From NP936 sp002726085 (GTDB lineage Bacteria > Acidobacteriota > Vicinamibacteria > Vicinamibacterales > UBA8438), in NCBI GenBank assembly GCA_036012905.1, contig DASCQF010000110.1, forward strand, positions 1 through 64,000: a stretch of 64,000 nt of DNA. Direction: 5' to 3'. The notes under the pieces are model-generated. The model was not told the DNA's origin and did no database searches. It saw only the letters and a list, made by a program, of their open reading frames with translations. A program made the position numbers and the translations under genes. Below, piece by piece: positions 44,646-54,901 of the stretch (position 1 is its first letter; each line of letters starts with the position of its first letter).

Positions 44646-46919
44646 CTAGAACGTCAGCGGGATGCATGTGCCGGTGTCGTGCTGGGTGCGCAACTCCTCG
44701 CGGCCGTCGACCATCACCGTGTCGGTGGACCGATAGAACGTCAGGACGCGCCCTCTGGTACTGCGACACGACAACAGGGGCGGGCTGGCGCTTGGTCGGG
44801 GTGGCGGTGCGGATACGTCTGGCTCCTCGAGTTCGACTTCCTGGACGATCTTGACGGGCGTGCCCTCCATTTCGTATCGACCCAACGCTTCGCGGTATAC
44901 AAGCCGCTCCCCGGTGGCCCAGCGACCCTCCAGGCGGAGCTGCACGCCGCCGGTTGCCTCCAGCCGATCCAGGGTCCGACCATCCGGTTCCAGGAAGATA
45001 TGGATCGTGTCGGCCTTCAGGTCCCCGTGCTCGGAGCGCAGCAGGGCATTGGTGGCGTATGTGGCATATTGGGTCGCGTTGTCGTAGGTGAACGTGTCTC
45101 CGTCGGCAAGCGTCCGTGAGGCCTCGCTGCGCTGTGTCGTCTCGTTGAGCCGCGTCAGCTGAATCGCCGTCTTCACGCCGCCGCTGGCAGTCAGATTGCC
45201 TGTCTGGTCGTCGACCGCCAAGGTCTCTCCCTGAAAGCTGGTGTTGCCCTGCCATAGGTGGGCCTGCCCGGTGTAGGTGGTCTGTTGCGTCTCGCCGTCG
45301 TACTGCAGCTTATCGGCGGTCAACAAAATCTGTTCGGCGTCATCGAGCAACCCGGGTGTCGTGGCCGAGCCTGACTCCGTGGCATCGTCGCCAGCGGGCG
45401 ACAGCACGCTCTTGACGCCGCCTGACGCCTCGAAAGACGAGCCATCTAGACCCAGCACGATCATGGCAGCCTCGATGCGGGTCGTGGCGTCTGTCAAAAT
45501 CGGTGTGCGTCCCGTGTCATCTCCAGCGCCGAGTGTCACCAGCCCCTGCATGACGTCGTAGACGGCCTCGTCGGCCTCCGCGGTCCGGGTGCCGTCCTCG
45601 AACAGCACGCCCCCAGCGAACCGGGCGTCGAGCAGGGCGCTGATCCCGTGTTCGACGCCGGCCTCGAGCCGCTCTGCCTGAATCACGCGGTCCACGGCGT
45701 CGGTTGTGGTAGTGGCGCCGCGTCGCTCCCGGAATTCGACGTTCTGGTTGAATTCGATCCCGGTCGGCCCGCCGGCTGGAGCGCCTGTCTGAGTCAAGCT
45801 GGTCGCACGGATCTCTTGCCGGGCACCGTCGGGCGTGTCAGGAAGGATGAGATGGACTCCTCCCCTGGCTTCTAGCTCGGTGACGTCGCTGCCGTCGGGG
45901 GCCAGAGCGACCTCCAGCGTTGCAGACTCTATCCTGGCGCCCCGGGCGCCATTCTGGCCGACGAGCTCGATGCTCGATGATCCGGCTAGCAACGCCCGCT
46001 CCAGAACGCGGGCCGTCTCCTCGAATGCCAATGTCATGGCATCCGCGCCCATTTCGTCCAATCCCCCCGAATCCCGAGCGGTCGAACGAATGCGGCTGCC
46101 CCCATGCAGCTCCAACCGTTCGAGCGCGGTTTTCTCTTCTCCAAAGTAGGCCGAGGTGTTCTCCGATTCCAACAACATCGGCCCGGTGAGCACCGTGGTG
46201 CCTCCGCTGAAGTGCATGTAGCCGTCTGCATAGGCAAGTTCCGCCTGAGCCGACTGTATATCGACCGTCGCTCGCTCGGTATCCTCAGTGAGACGGACTC
46301 TAGCGGCTCCACGAAGGTTGACGATCGCCCGGTCACGGTCATACGCGACGGCGCGCCCAGAGGCTTCCAGACCCGATCGCGTGAGCGTCGTGGCTCGCGA
46401 TGGGTCCTCCATTTCCAACAGGCTGTGCTCTTCCGAATAGACGAGCGTGCTGGTGTGGACAAGCCAGCCATCATCGGACGTCGTGAGTTCTACGTCCCCG
46501 TGGAAGGTGAGGGTGCTCTCCGCCGCCTTTTTCGAGGCTTCAGCCGCCGTCACTACGAGGCCCAAGTGGTCAAAGAAAGTGACGCCCTCGGACTGCACCG
46601 CACCATCCGAGTAGGTGCGCTGCCGGTTGGCCCTCAGCGAGAAGTTCTCCTCGTCACCAACAATTTGGATTAGCTCGGGGTCGACGGTTTCGCTGATCGC
46701 CTCCGGATCGAGCCGATCGATGACACGTGCCGCGACCGGTTCGACCCGCGCGCGGATACCCAGATAGACCATTGCGCCGAAACCGAAGAGCCCGAGCGCT
46801 AGTCCAACGCGGGCAAATCCCTGCCAGCGGATACGCCGCCAGCGCCGTCTCCGTCTGGGAGCCGCCCCGCCGGGTTCGGATGCCCGCCTGCGCTCGTCAT
46901 TTTCACCTGCAGGTCTCAC
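44646..46919 (-). CDS. LptC-LptA fusion (LPS periplasmic bridge)
   Basis: 757 residues; E. coli LptC and LptA are about 190 each. A basic N-terminus precedes a membrane helix (FARVGLALGLFGFGAMVYLGI, about 35-55). A first LptC-like jellyroll (IQIVGDEENFSLRANRQRTYSDGAVQSEGVTFFDHL) is followed by several OstA/LptA-type repeats (ELTTSDDGWLVHTSTLVYSEEHSLLEM; LTADKLQYDGETQQTTYTGQAHLWQGNTSFQGETLAVDDQTGNLTASGGV; VYREALGRYEMEGTPVKI). Pro-rich tail. One protein seems to serve as both membrane anchor and bridge toward LptD. 9 nt after recJ, 30 nt before lptB. Confidence 0.85.
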   Translation of the reverse strand: MRPAGENDERRRASEPGGAAPRRRRRWRRIRWQGFARVGLALGLFGFGAMVYLGIRARVEPVAARVIDRLDPEAISETVDPELIQIVGDEENFSLRANRQRTYSDGAVQSEGVTFFDHLGLVVTAAEASKKAAESTLTFHGDVELTTSDDGWLVHTSTLVYSEEHSLLEMEDPSRATTLTRSGLEASGRAVAYDRDRAIVNLRGAARVRLTEDTERATVDIQSAQAELAYADGYMHFSGGTTVLTGPMLLESENTSAYFGEEKTALERLELHGGSRIRSTARDSGGLDEMGADAMTLAFEETARVLERALLAGSSSIELVGQNGARGARIESATLEVALAPDGSDVTELEARGGVHLILPDTPDGARQEIRATSLTQTGAPAGGPTGIEFNQNVEFRERRGATTTTDAVDRVIQAERLEAGVEHGISALLDARFAGGVLFEDGTRTAEADEAVYDVMQGLVTLGAGDDTGRTPILTDATTRIEAAMIVLGLDGSSFEASGGVKSVLSPAGDDATESGSATTPGLLDDAEQILLTADKLQYDGETQQTTYTGQAHLWQGNTSFQGETLAVDDQTGNLTASGGVKTAIQLTRLNETTQRSEASRTLADGDTFTYDNATQYATYATNALLRSEHGDLKADTIHIFLEPDGRTLDRLEATGGVQLRLEGRWATGERLVYREALGRYEMEGTPVKIVQEVELEEPDVSAPPPRPSASPPLLSCRSTRGRVLTFYRSTDTVMVDGREELRTQHDTGTCIPLTF

Positions 46920-46928
46920 ATTCTCACT

Positions 46929-48692
46929 CTATCGGGCTTGGCGGATGTCGGCAACGGATAACTCGACGGTGTGTTCGCCCCTGTAGTGGTTTTCGGTCAG
47001 GTTGAACGCCACGTCCAGCGCACTGCCGTGGCGGGCCACGAACTCGGCCCGGTCGCCCATCCGCCAGGCCACCGCGCGAAAGAGCCGTTTGTTCTGACGC
47101 AGCGTCATCGACAGGTGCCGAGACTTCATCACTCGTGGACCGTTGGCCAGCTCGACCGGACCAGCATGGAAGACCGGCCGCGGGTTTCCTGCCCCGAACG
47201 GCTCCATCGCCCGTAGCCCGTCCATGACGGCCGGTGTGATCGCCGCCAGGTCCAGCCCACAATCGACACGCAATCGCGGCGTCAGCTGGTCTGGACCAAG
47301 CCGGTCGTCGGCATACGCGGTGATGCGCGATCGGAGCTCCTTGAGCCGTCCGGTCTCGATCGTCAGACCGGCAGCGTAGCGGTGTCCTCCAAACCGGGTG
47401 AATAGATCGCCACAGTGCTCGAGGGCGCCGAGTAGATCAAATCCCGAAATACTTCGACCGGACCCATAGGCGACATCCCCGTCAACGGCGAGCACGAGCG
47501 CCGGGCGGTGATATGCGTCAACGAGTTTCGACGCGACGATTCCGATGACACCGCGGTGCCAGCCTTCGGCCCAGACAATCAGCATGGCGTGTGCCCCGAC
47601 ATCCGGGTCGGTGTCCACCCTGCGACGAGCGGCCGTCAGGATCTCCGCCTCCTCATGCTGGCGGCGCTGGTTCTCCACTTCGAGCTGATCGGCCAGGCTC
47701 TTGGCCTCCGCCTCGCGCCCGTCATCAGCGAGCAGGAGCAGGCGCGCGGCCAGATCCGGCGTGCTCATTCGACCCGCAGCGTTGATACGTGGCGCCAGAC
47801 GAAACGCGATATGAGAACTGGTCAGTGTCTGTCCCAGGAGATCGGTGGCGTCGAGCAGCGCCCGCAGACCGGTGGTGTGCGGACCCTGGGACAGCTGTTC
47901 GAGCCCGAGCTTGGCAATGACCCTGTTCTCGCCACGCAGCGGCACCACATCGGCAACCGTCCCGAGTGCGGCCATCTTGATGAAACCTGGTAACCAGCGG
48001 GTGTGGCCCGTCCGCTGACAGAGCGCCTGGACGAGCTTGAGGGCCACGCCGACACCCGCAAGATCCTTGTCCGGATATGGGCAATCCGGTCGCTTCGGGT
48101 TCACAACCGCGAGAGCCGGCGGCAACGCGGGCTCTGGCTCGTGATGGTCCGTCACTACCAGATCGATTCCAAGCTCCCGCGCCCGACGGGCGGCTGACAC
48201 GCTCCGGATGCCACAGTCGACCGAGACCACCACACTGACCTGCTGAGCCGCAAGACGGTCGATTGCGGCCGGTTCGAGCCCATAACCGTCCTTGAGCCGG
48301 TCCGGAATGAAATGGATGACTTCTGCGCCAAGCAGCTCGAGCAGACGTCGGAGGATGACCGTCGATGTCACGCCGTCAACGTCGTAGTCGCCGTGCACCG
48401 CAATGCGCTCGCCGCATTCGATGGCATGGAGCAGGCGGTCGACCGCCTTCGGGAGATCTGTGAGTTGAAAGGGGTCGTGCAAGTGGTCGATCGTCGGATG
48501 GAGGAACCGCTCGGCCGCCTCAGGTTCCGCGAACCCCCTCAACACCAGCAGACGCGCGATTACCGGGTCGATGCCCAGGTCGGATGCCAAGGCGGCGGCC
48601 TGCGTTTCGTCGACGGTGCCCTGGTCCCAGACCAGGGGGCGTGGCGAGGGAGGCGAGTCCATGTGGAAATGTAGAAGATGTCTAGAGCCCAT
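46929..48692 (-). CDS. recJ: single-stranded-DNA exonuclease RecJ
   Basis: 587 residues (ATG 48692 overlaps the accA stop by 11 nt; ATG 48662 is an alternative). DHH-family motifs: VHGDYDVDGVTSTVIL, VSVDCGIRS, LVVTDHHEPEPALPPALAVVNPKR, and the DHHA1-type GWHRGVIGIVASKLVDAYHRPALVLAVDGDVAYGSGRSISGFDL. C-terminal OB domain with LRQNKRLFRAVAWRMGD. 5'-3' exonuclease in recombination and repair. Confidence 0.94.
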   Translation of the reverse strand: MGSRHLLHFHMDSPPSPRPLVWDQGTVDETQAAALASDLGIDPVIARLLVLRGFAEPEAAERFLHPTIDHLHDPFQLTDLPKAVDRLLHAIECGERIAVHGDYDVDGVTSTVILRRLLELLGAEVIHFIPDRLKDGYGLEPAAIDRLAAQQVSVVVSVDCGIRSVSAARRARELGIDLVVTDHHEPEPALPPALAVVNPKRPDCPYPDKDLAGVGVALKLVQALCQRTGHTRWLPGFIKMAALGTVADVVPLRGENRVIAKLGLEQLSQGPHTTGLRALLDATDLLGQTLTSSHIAFRLAPRINAAGRMSTPDLAARLLLLADDGREAEAKSLADQLEVENQRRQHEEAEILTAARRRVDTDPDVGAHAMLIVWAEGWHRGVIGIVASKLVDAYHRPALVLAVDGDVAYGSGRSISGFDLLGALEHCGDLFTRFGGHRYAAGLTIETGRLKELRSRITAYADDRLGPDQLTPRLRVDCGLDLAAITPAVMDGLRAMEPFGAGNPRPVFHAGPVELANGPRVMKSRHLSMTLRQNKRLFRAVAWRMGDRAEFVARHGSALDVAFNLTENHYRGEHTVELSVADIRQAR

Positions 48693-49647
48693 CGACGCCG
48701 ACCAGCCCGAATCGACGGAACTTATCGTGCCGCTGCTTCAACCGTAGGTCGGACGGCGTCGTCGTCTGGACCCGTACGGCCTGTGACAGTACCGGGCCCA
48801 GCAGGCTGATTGCCTCGGTGGGGTCGGTGTGCGCACCGCCAAGCGGCTCCGGCACCACTTCGTCAATGACGCCGAGTCCGATGAGATCTGATGCGGTGAT
48901 CTTGAGCGCATCGGCAGCCTCGACTTTGCGGGCCGAGTCCCGCCAGAGAATCGCCGCGCAGCCTTCCGGTGGAATGACGCCGTATACGGCGTACTCCTGC
49001 ATCAGAATCCAGTCGCCCACCGCGAGGCCGAGCGCACCGCCGCTGCCTCCTTCGCCGGTCACGGCGACAACAACCGGCACCGAAAGCATAGCCATTTCCC
49101 GCAGGTTATGGGCGATGGCTTCGGCAACACCCCGCTCCTCCGACTCGATTCCGGGAAACGCAGCGGGCGTGTCGATAAACGCGATAATCGGGCGATCGAA
49201 TTTTTCGGCCAGCTTCATCGCGCGTAAGGCCTTGCGATACCCTTCCGGACGCGCGTATCCGAAGTTGCGATACACCTGTTGTGCCGTGCTCCGTCCCTTC
49301 TGGTGACCAACGACCAGCACCGGTTCGCCACCGAACCGGGCGAAACCGGTGACAATGGCGGGATCATCCCCGAACCGGCGGTCGCCGTGAATTTCGGTGA
49401 AATCGGTGAACAGCCGAGTAATGTAATCGAGGGTGTGGGGGCGTGTCGGATGGCGGGCGACCAGCACGCGCTGCCACGGCGTCAAGTTGCTGTAGATCCC
49501 CTGCCTCGTCTGCGAGACGCTGGTGCGCAAGACGTCAATCTCTTGCTGTCTGGCGGGTGTCCGTGGCAGCAGGCTCAAGGCCTCGACCTCCCTGAGCAGC
49601 ACCGCAATTGGCTCCTCGAAGGCGAGCGTGGCGGCGCTCACGTCCAC
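48682..49647 (-). CDS. accA: acetyl-CoA carboxylase carboxyltransferase alpha subunit
   Basis: 321 residues. N-terminal helix (TLAFEEPIAVLLREVEAL), LYSNLTPWQ-like IYSNLTPWQRVLVARHPTRPHTLDYITRLF, DDPAIVTGFARFGGEPVLVVGHQKGR, YRKALRAMKLAEKFDRPIIAFIDTPAAFPGIESEERGVAEAIAHNL, VVAVTGEGGSGGALGLAVGD. Makes malonyl-CoA with AccD and biotinyl-AccB, which are not in the window. Overlaps the dnaE stop by 10 nt. Confidence 0.95.
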   Translation of the reverse strand: MDVSAATLAFEEPIAVLLREVEALSLLPRTPARQQEIDVLRTSVSQTRQGIYSNLTPWQRVLVARHPTRPHTLDYITRLFTDFTEIHGDRRFGDDPAIVTGFARFGGEPVLVVGHQKGRSTAQQVYRNFGYARPEGYRKALRAMKLAEKFDRPIIAFIDTPAAFPGIESEERGVAEAIAHNLREMAMLSVPVVVAVTGEGGSGGALGLAVGDWILMQEYAVYGVIPPEGCAAILWRDSARKVEAADALKITASDLIGLGVIDEVVPEPLGGAHTDPTEAISLLGPVLSQAVRVQTTTPSDLRLKQRHDKFRRFGLVGVDGL

Positions 49648-52600
49648 GACACCGTTCCTGCGCCGCAGATGTGCTCGACAGCCTGGGCAAGATGCTCGGA
49701 TGGGCGCACGCGCACATCGGTCAGGCGGGCCTGAACCCGGAGCGGTGGTGTGCGCTCGGTCAGGTCGAGTTGCAGGCGGATTCGCCCTGGCCCGCGGTGC
49801 ACCCGAAAGAGATCGGCCAGAGCCTGCAGTGTCCGGCGGTCGTGACGCGCCGACGTGAGCTGAATCGACAGGGTTCGCCCGACCGAGTCGCTGAGCGTCT
49901 CGATCGGACGGACATCGTCGGCCATCAAGCGCGCGGTCTCTTCGTCCTTGTCGAGCTTGCCGGCGACCAGCACGAGGCTGTCAGCCACGAGCACCGGACC
50001 GCAACGCTCGAAGGTCTTCGGAAACACTACGACCTCGAGGCTGCCGTCGCGATCCTCGAGCGTCAGCACCGCCATTGGGGCGCCGCGCTTGGTCTTGAGC
50101 GGGCGATACCCACTGATGATGCCGCCCACCAGCACTTCGCGCACGCCGGCCTCGAGTGACGAGATGGACCGCGCCCCGGCGGCCTCGAGCTGATCGCCGT
50201 AGGCGTCGATTGGATGCCCACTCAAATACAGTCCCAGCGCTTCTTTCTCGTAGGTGAGCTGCTCGGATTCCAACCACGGCGTCACATCTGGCAGCTTCAC
50301 GTCGCTCCCGGGGCTGCCGATGGGGTCCAGCGACTCGAAGAGCTGGGTTTGCCCGCGATCCCGGTCTCGCTGGAGGCGGCCCCCGTGCTCCAGCGCGCGA
50401 TCCACCACCGCGACCAGCTGCGCCCGCCGCATCGCTGGGCGGCTTGTCCCGTTCGTCTGGCTAAAGTCGAAGGCACCGGCCTTGACGAGGCTCTCCAACA
50501 CACGCTTGTTCACGAGGCGCAGATCCACGTCCTCGCACAGCGTGAACAGCGACGTGACACGCCCCGTCTGCTCGCGAGCGGCGAGAATCGACTTGATGGC
50601 TCCCTCGCCCACGTTCTTCACTGCGGCGAGCCCGAAGCGCAGCCCCTCGGGGCTGACCTTGAACGTCATGTCGCTGGCATTGACGTCCGGGGGCAGAACC
50701 GGCACGCCCATGTCTCGGCACTCACCCAGATACAGGGCCAGCTTGTCGGTGTTGTGCGCCTCGATGGTCAGCAGTGCCGCCATGAAGTGCCGGGGGTAGT
50801 TCGCCTTGAGATACGCCGTCTGATACGCCAGCAGCGCGTAGGCCGTCGAGTGAGACTTGTTGAAACCGTAGCCGGCGAAGAACTCCATCAAGTCGAAGAT
50901 CTTGGTCGCCTGTTTCTTCGCGACGCCTCGCGCCGTGGCACCCTGGACGAACTTCTCCCGCTGCGCCTGCATCACCTCGGCGCTCTTCTTGCCCATCGCC
51001 TTGCGCAGCACGTCGGCGTCGCCCATTGTGAAGCCGGCCAGGTCGCTGGCGATCCGCATGACCTGCTCCTGGAACGCGATGACGCCGTAGCTGTCCTGCA
51101 GGATCGGCTCGAGCGCCGGCAGCTCGTATTCGATTTCGACCTTGCCGTGGCGTCGCGCGATGAAGTCGTCGACAACCCCGCCGCGCAGCGGCCCGGGCCG
51201 GTAGAGCGCGTTCAACGAGATGAGGTCCTCGAACCGGTCCGGCTTCGCCTTGCGCAGCGTGTCCCGCATCCCGGAGCTCTCGAATTGGAAGATCCCCAGG
51301 GTCTGGCCTTCGGAAAACAGCTGGTAGGTCTTCGCGTCGTCCATTGGCAACGCGTCGAGGGTGATGGTCTCTCCCGTCGTCTCCCGGATATGCGTCACCG
51401 CGTCATCGAGCAGCGTCAGCGTGCTGAGCCCCAGGAAGTCCATCTTCAGGAGCCCCATGCGCTCCACTTCCTTCATGGCCCACTGGGTGGTGACCTCGTC
51501 CTTCTGGCTCTTGTAGACGGGTGCGAACTCGGTGACCGCCGCCGGCGCGATGACCACCCCGGCGGCATGCACCGAGGCGTGCCGCGTAATACCCTCGAGC
51601 CGCTGCGCAACCTCGATCAGCTCCGCCACTTGCGGGTCCTGTTGCTCGAGCGTCTTGAGGGCCGGGTTCTCTTCCAGCGCCTTCTCGAGGGTCATGTCGA
51701 GCGCAGGAGGAATCGCCTTGGCCACCTTGTCGACGTCGGCATACGACATCCCCATCGTGCGACCGACGTCACGGATGACCGCGCGCGCCTTCATCGTGCC
51801 GAACGTGATGATCTGTGCAACGTTGTCTCGGCCATACTTCCGTGTGACGTAGTCGATGACCTCGCCGCGGCGTCGCTCGCAGAAGTCGATGTCGATATCG
51901 GGCAGTGAGACCCGTTCCGGGTTGAGAAAGCGTTCGAAGATCAGATCGAACTGCATTGGGTCGACATCGGTGATCTGCAGACAGTAGGCCACCAGACTGC
52001 CGGCGGCCGAGCCGCGTCCCGGACCGACCGGAATGCCCTGTTCGCGCGCGTACCGGATGAAATCCCACACGATCAGGAAATACCCCGGATAACGCATCTT
52101 CACGATGATTTCGATCTCGTGCGCCAGCCTGGTCTCGTAGGCTTCGATCGGGTGCTCGAGTCTGCCCTGTTCGGCCAGCTGCCGCCAAGCCACCATCCGC
52201 TGCGCGAACCCTTCCCGAGTGACGTGCTCGAAGTACTCCTCGAGCGAGAACGGCTTTGGCACGGCAAAGTTCGGGAGATGGCTGCCGGGATTCGACAGAT
52301 CGACATCGCACCGCTCAGCAATCGCGACTGTGTTTGCAAGCGCCTGAGGCCAGTCGCCGAAGACCCCACGCATCTCGTCGCCGCTCTTCAGGTAGAACTG
52401 GTCACCGTGATACCGCAGACGCTGCTCGTCGTTGACGTTCTTACCGGTCCCGATGCAGAGCAGGACGTCGTGTGGGCGGTGGTCGCCCTGTTTGAGGTAG
52501 TGGACATCGTTGGTGCACACGAGGGGCATTCCGAGGTCCCGCGCGATCGGCTGCAGCCCGGCATTGACCGTTCGCTGTTCCTCGATGCCTTGATACTGCA

Positions 52601-53129
52601 TCTCGAGAAAGAAATTCCCTCGCCCGAGAATGTCCTGGAACGAGGCCGCGGCTTCGAGTGCCTTGCGGGGCTGCTCGGTGCGTAGGCCGGTGGCGACCTC
52701 GCCCTTCAGGCAGCTGCTGAGGCCGACCAATCCCTGGGCGTGCTGAGCCAGCAATTCCTTGTCGATCCGCGGCTTGTAGTAGAAGCCCTCGGTGTACCCC
52801 GCCGACACCAGCTTGATCAGGTTGTGATAACCGGTGAGGTTCTCGGCAAGCAGAACGAGGTGATTGTTGGTATTTCCCGGGGTACCGCTCCGCGCGTGGC
52901 GAGTCCCGTTCGCGACGTAGACCTCGCATCCCAGAATCGGCTTGATCCCTCGCTTTCGTGCTTCATCGTGAAAGATGACGCTCGAGAAGAGGTTGCCGTG
53001 TTCCGTGACCGCCAGCGCCGGTGCGCCGGCCTGCTTCGCCTGGTCGAGCAGCTCTCCGATTCGGCACGCGCCATCGAGCAGCGAAAACTCCGTGTGAAGA
53101 TGCAGATGCACGAACTCGGGGGGAGGCAT
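49638..53129 (-). CDS. dnaE: DNA polymerase III alpha subunit
   Basis: 1163 residues from ATG 53129 (a TTG at 53144 is also in frame). PHP domain first (FVHLHLHTEFSLLDGACRIGEL), polymerase core with GPGRGSAAGSLVAYCL and the catalytic aspartates PDIDIDF, FAGYGFNKSHSTAYALLAYQTAYLKANYPRHFMAALLT, then HhH and OB domains (REVLVGGIISGYRPLKTKRGAPMAVLTLEDRDGSLEVVVF). Full DnaE1 length. Followed by accA, as in E. coli. Confidence 0.95.
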   Translation of the reverse strand: MPPPEFVHLHLHTEFSLLDGACRIGELLDQAKQAGAPALAVTEHGNLFSSVIFHDEARKRGIKPILGCEVYVANGTRHARSGTPGNTNNHLVLLAENLTGYHNLIKLVSAGYTEGFYYKPRIDKELLAQHAQGLVGLSSCLKGEVATGLRTEQPRKALEAAASFQDILGRGNFFLEMQYQGIEEQRTVNAGLQPIARDLGMPLVCTNDVHYLKQGDHRPHDVLLCIGTGKNVNDEQRLRYHGDQFYLKSGDEMRGVFGDWPQALANTVAIAERCDVDLSNPGSHLPNFAVPKPFSLEEYFEHVTREGFAQRMVAWRQLAEQGRLEHPIEAYETRLAHEIEIIVKMRYPGYFLIVWDFIRYAREQGIPVGPGRGSAAGSLVAYCLQITDVDPMQFDLIFERFLNPERVSLPDIDIDFCERRRGEVIDYVTRKYGRDNVAQIITFGTMKARAVIRDVGRTMGMSYADVDKVAKAIPPALDMTLEKALEENPALKTLEQQDPQVAELIEVAQRLEGITRHASVHAAGVVIAPAAVTEFAPVYKSQKDEVTTQWAMKEVERMGLLKMDFLGLSTLTLLDDAVTHIRETTGETITLDALPMDDAKTYQLFSEGQTLGIFQFESSGMRDTLRKAKPDRFEDLISLNALYRPGPLRGGVVDDFIARRHGKVEIEYELPALEPILQDSYGVIAFQEQVMRIASDLAGFTMGDADVLRKAMGKKSAEVMQAQREKFVQGATARGVAKKQATKIFDLMEFFAGYGFNKSHSTAYALLAYQTAYLKANYPRHFMAALLTIEAHNTDKLALYLGECRDMGVPVLPPDVNASDMTFKVSPEGLRFGLAAVKNVGEGAIKSILAAREQTGRVTSLFTLCEDVDLRLVNKRVLESLVKAGAFDFSQTNGTSRPAMRRAQLVAVVDRALEHGGRLQRDRDRGQTQLFESLDPIGSPGSDVKLPDVTPWLESEQLTYEKEALGLYLSGHPIDAYGDQLEAAGARSISSLEAGVREVLVGGIISGYRPLKTKRGAPMAVLTLEDRDGSLEVVVFPKTFERCGPVLVADSLVLVAGKLDKDEETARLMADDVRPIETLSDSVGRTLSIQLTSARHDRRTLQALADLFRVHRGPGRIRLQLDLTERTPPLRVQARLTDVRVRPSEHLAQAVEHICGAGTVSWT

Positions 53130-53145
53130 CGCTCGTGTGCTCAAG

Positions 53146-53178
53146 GAGACAGGAGGCAGGAGGCAGGAGACAGGAGGA
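53146..53178. repeat. GGAGGCA-type microrepeat
   Basis: About four imperfect 7-bp units of AGGAGGC/AGGAGAC in tandem between the guaA and dnaE genes. A similar run (CAGGAGGCAGAAGGCAGCAG) stands after asd at about 19775. A short hairpin, GAAGCTTCGCAGCTTC near 53189, follows. Confidence 0.6.
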
Positions 53179-53247
53179 AGCCTGAAGCTTCGCAGCTTCT
53201 AGAAGCGCCGGCACGGGCACCGGCCATCTTCTGCCTCCTCCGTTCTC

Positions 53248-54786
<1,539 letters not shown>

Positions 54787-54901
54787 GCGCGACCGATATA
54801 TCGGAGTAATGATGGGACGGAAGGGTGCGGACACCCCATTCAATTGTCGATATTATAGCGGTGTGGAACTGGGTCGCACCACAATATCTTGTAGTCTCCA
54901 G

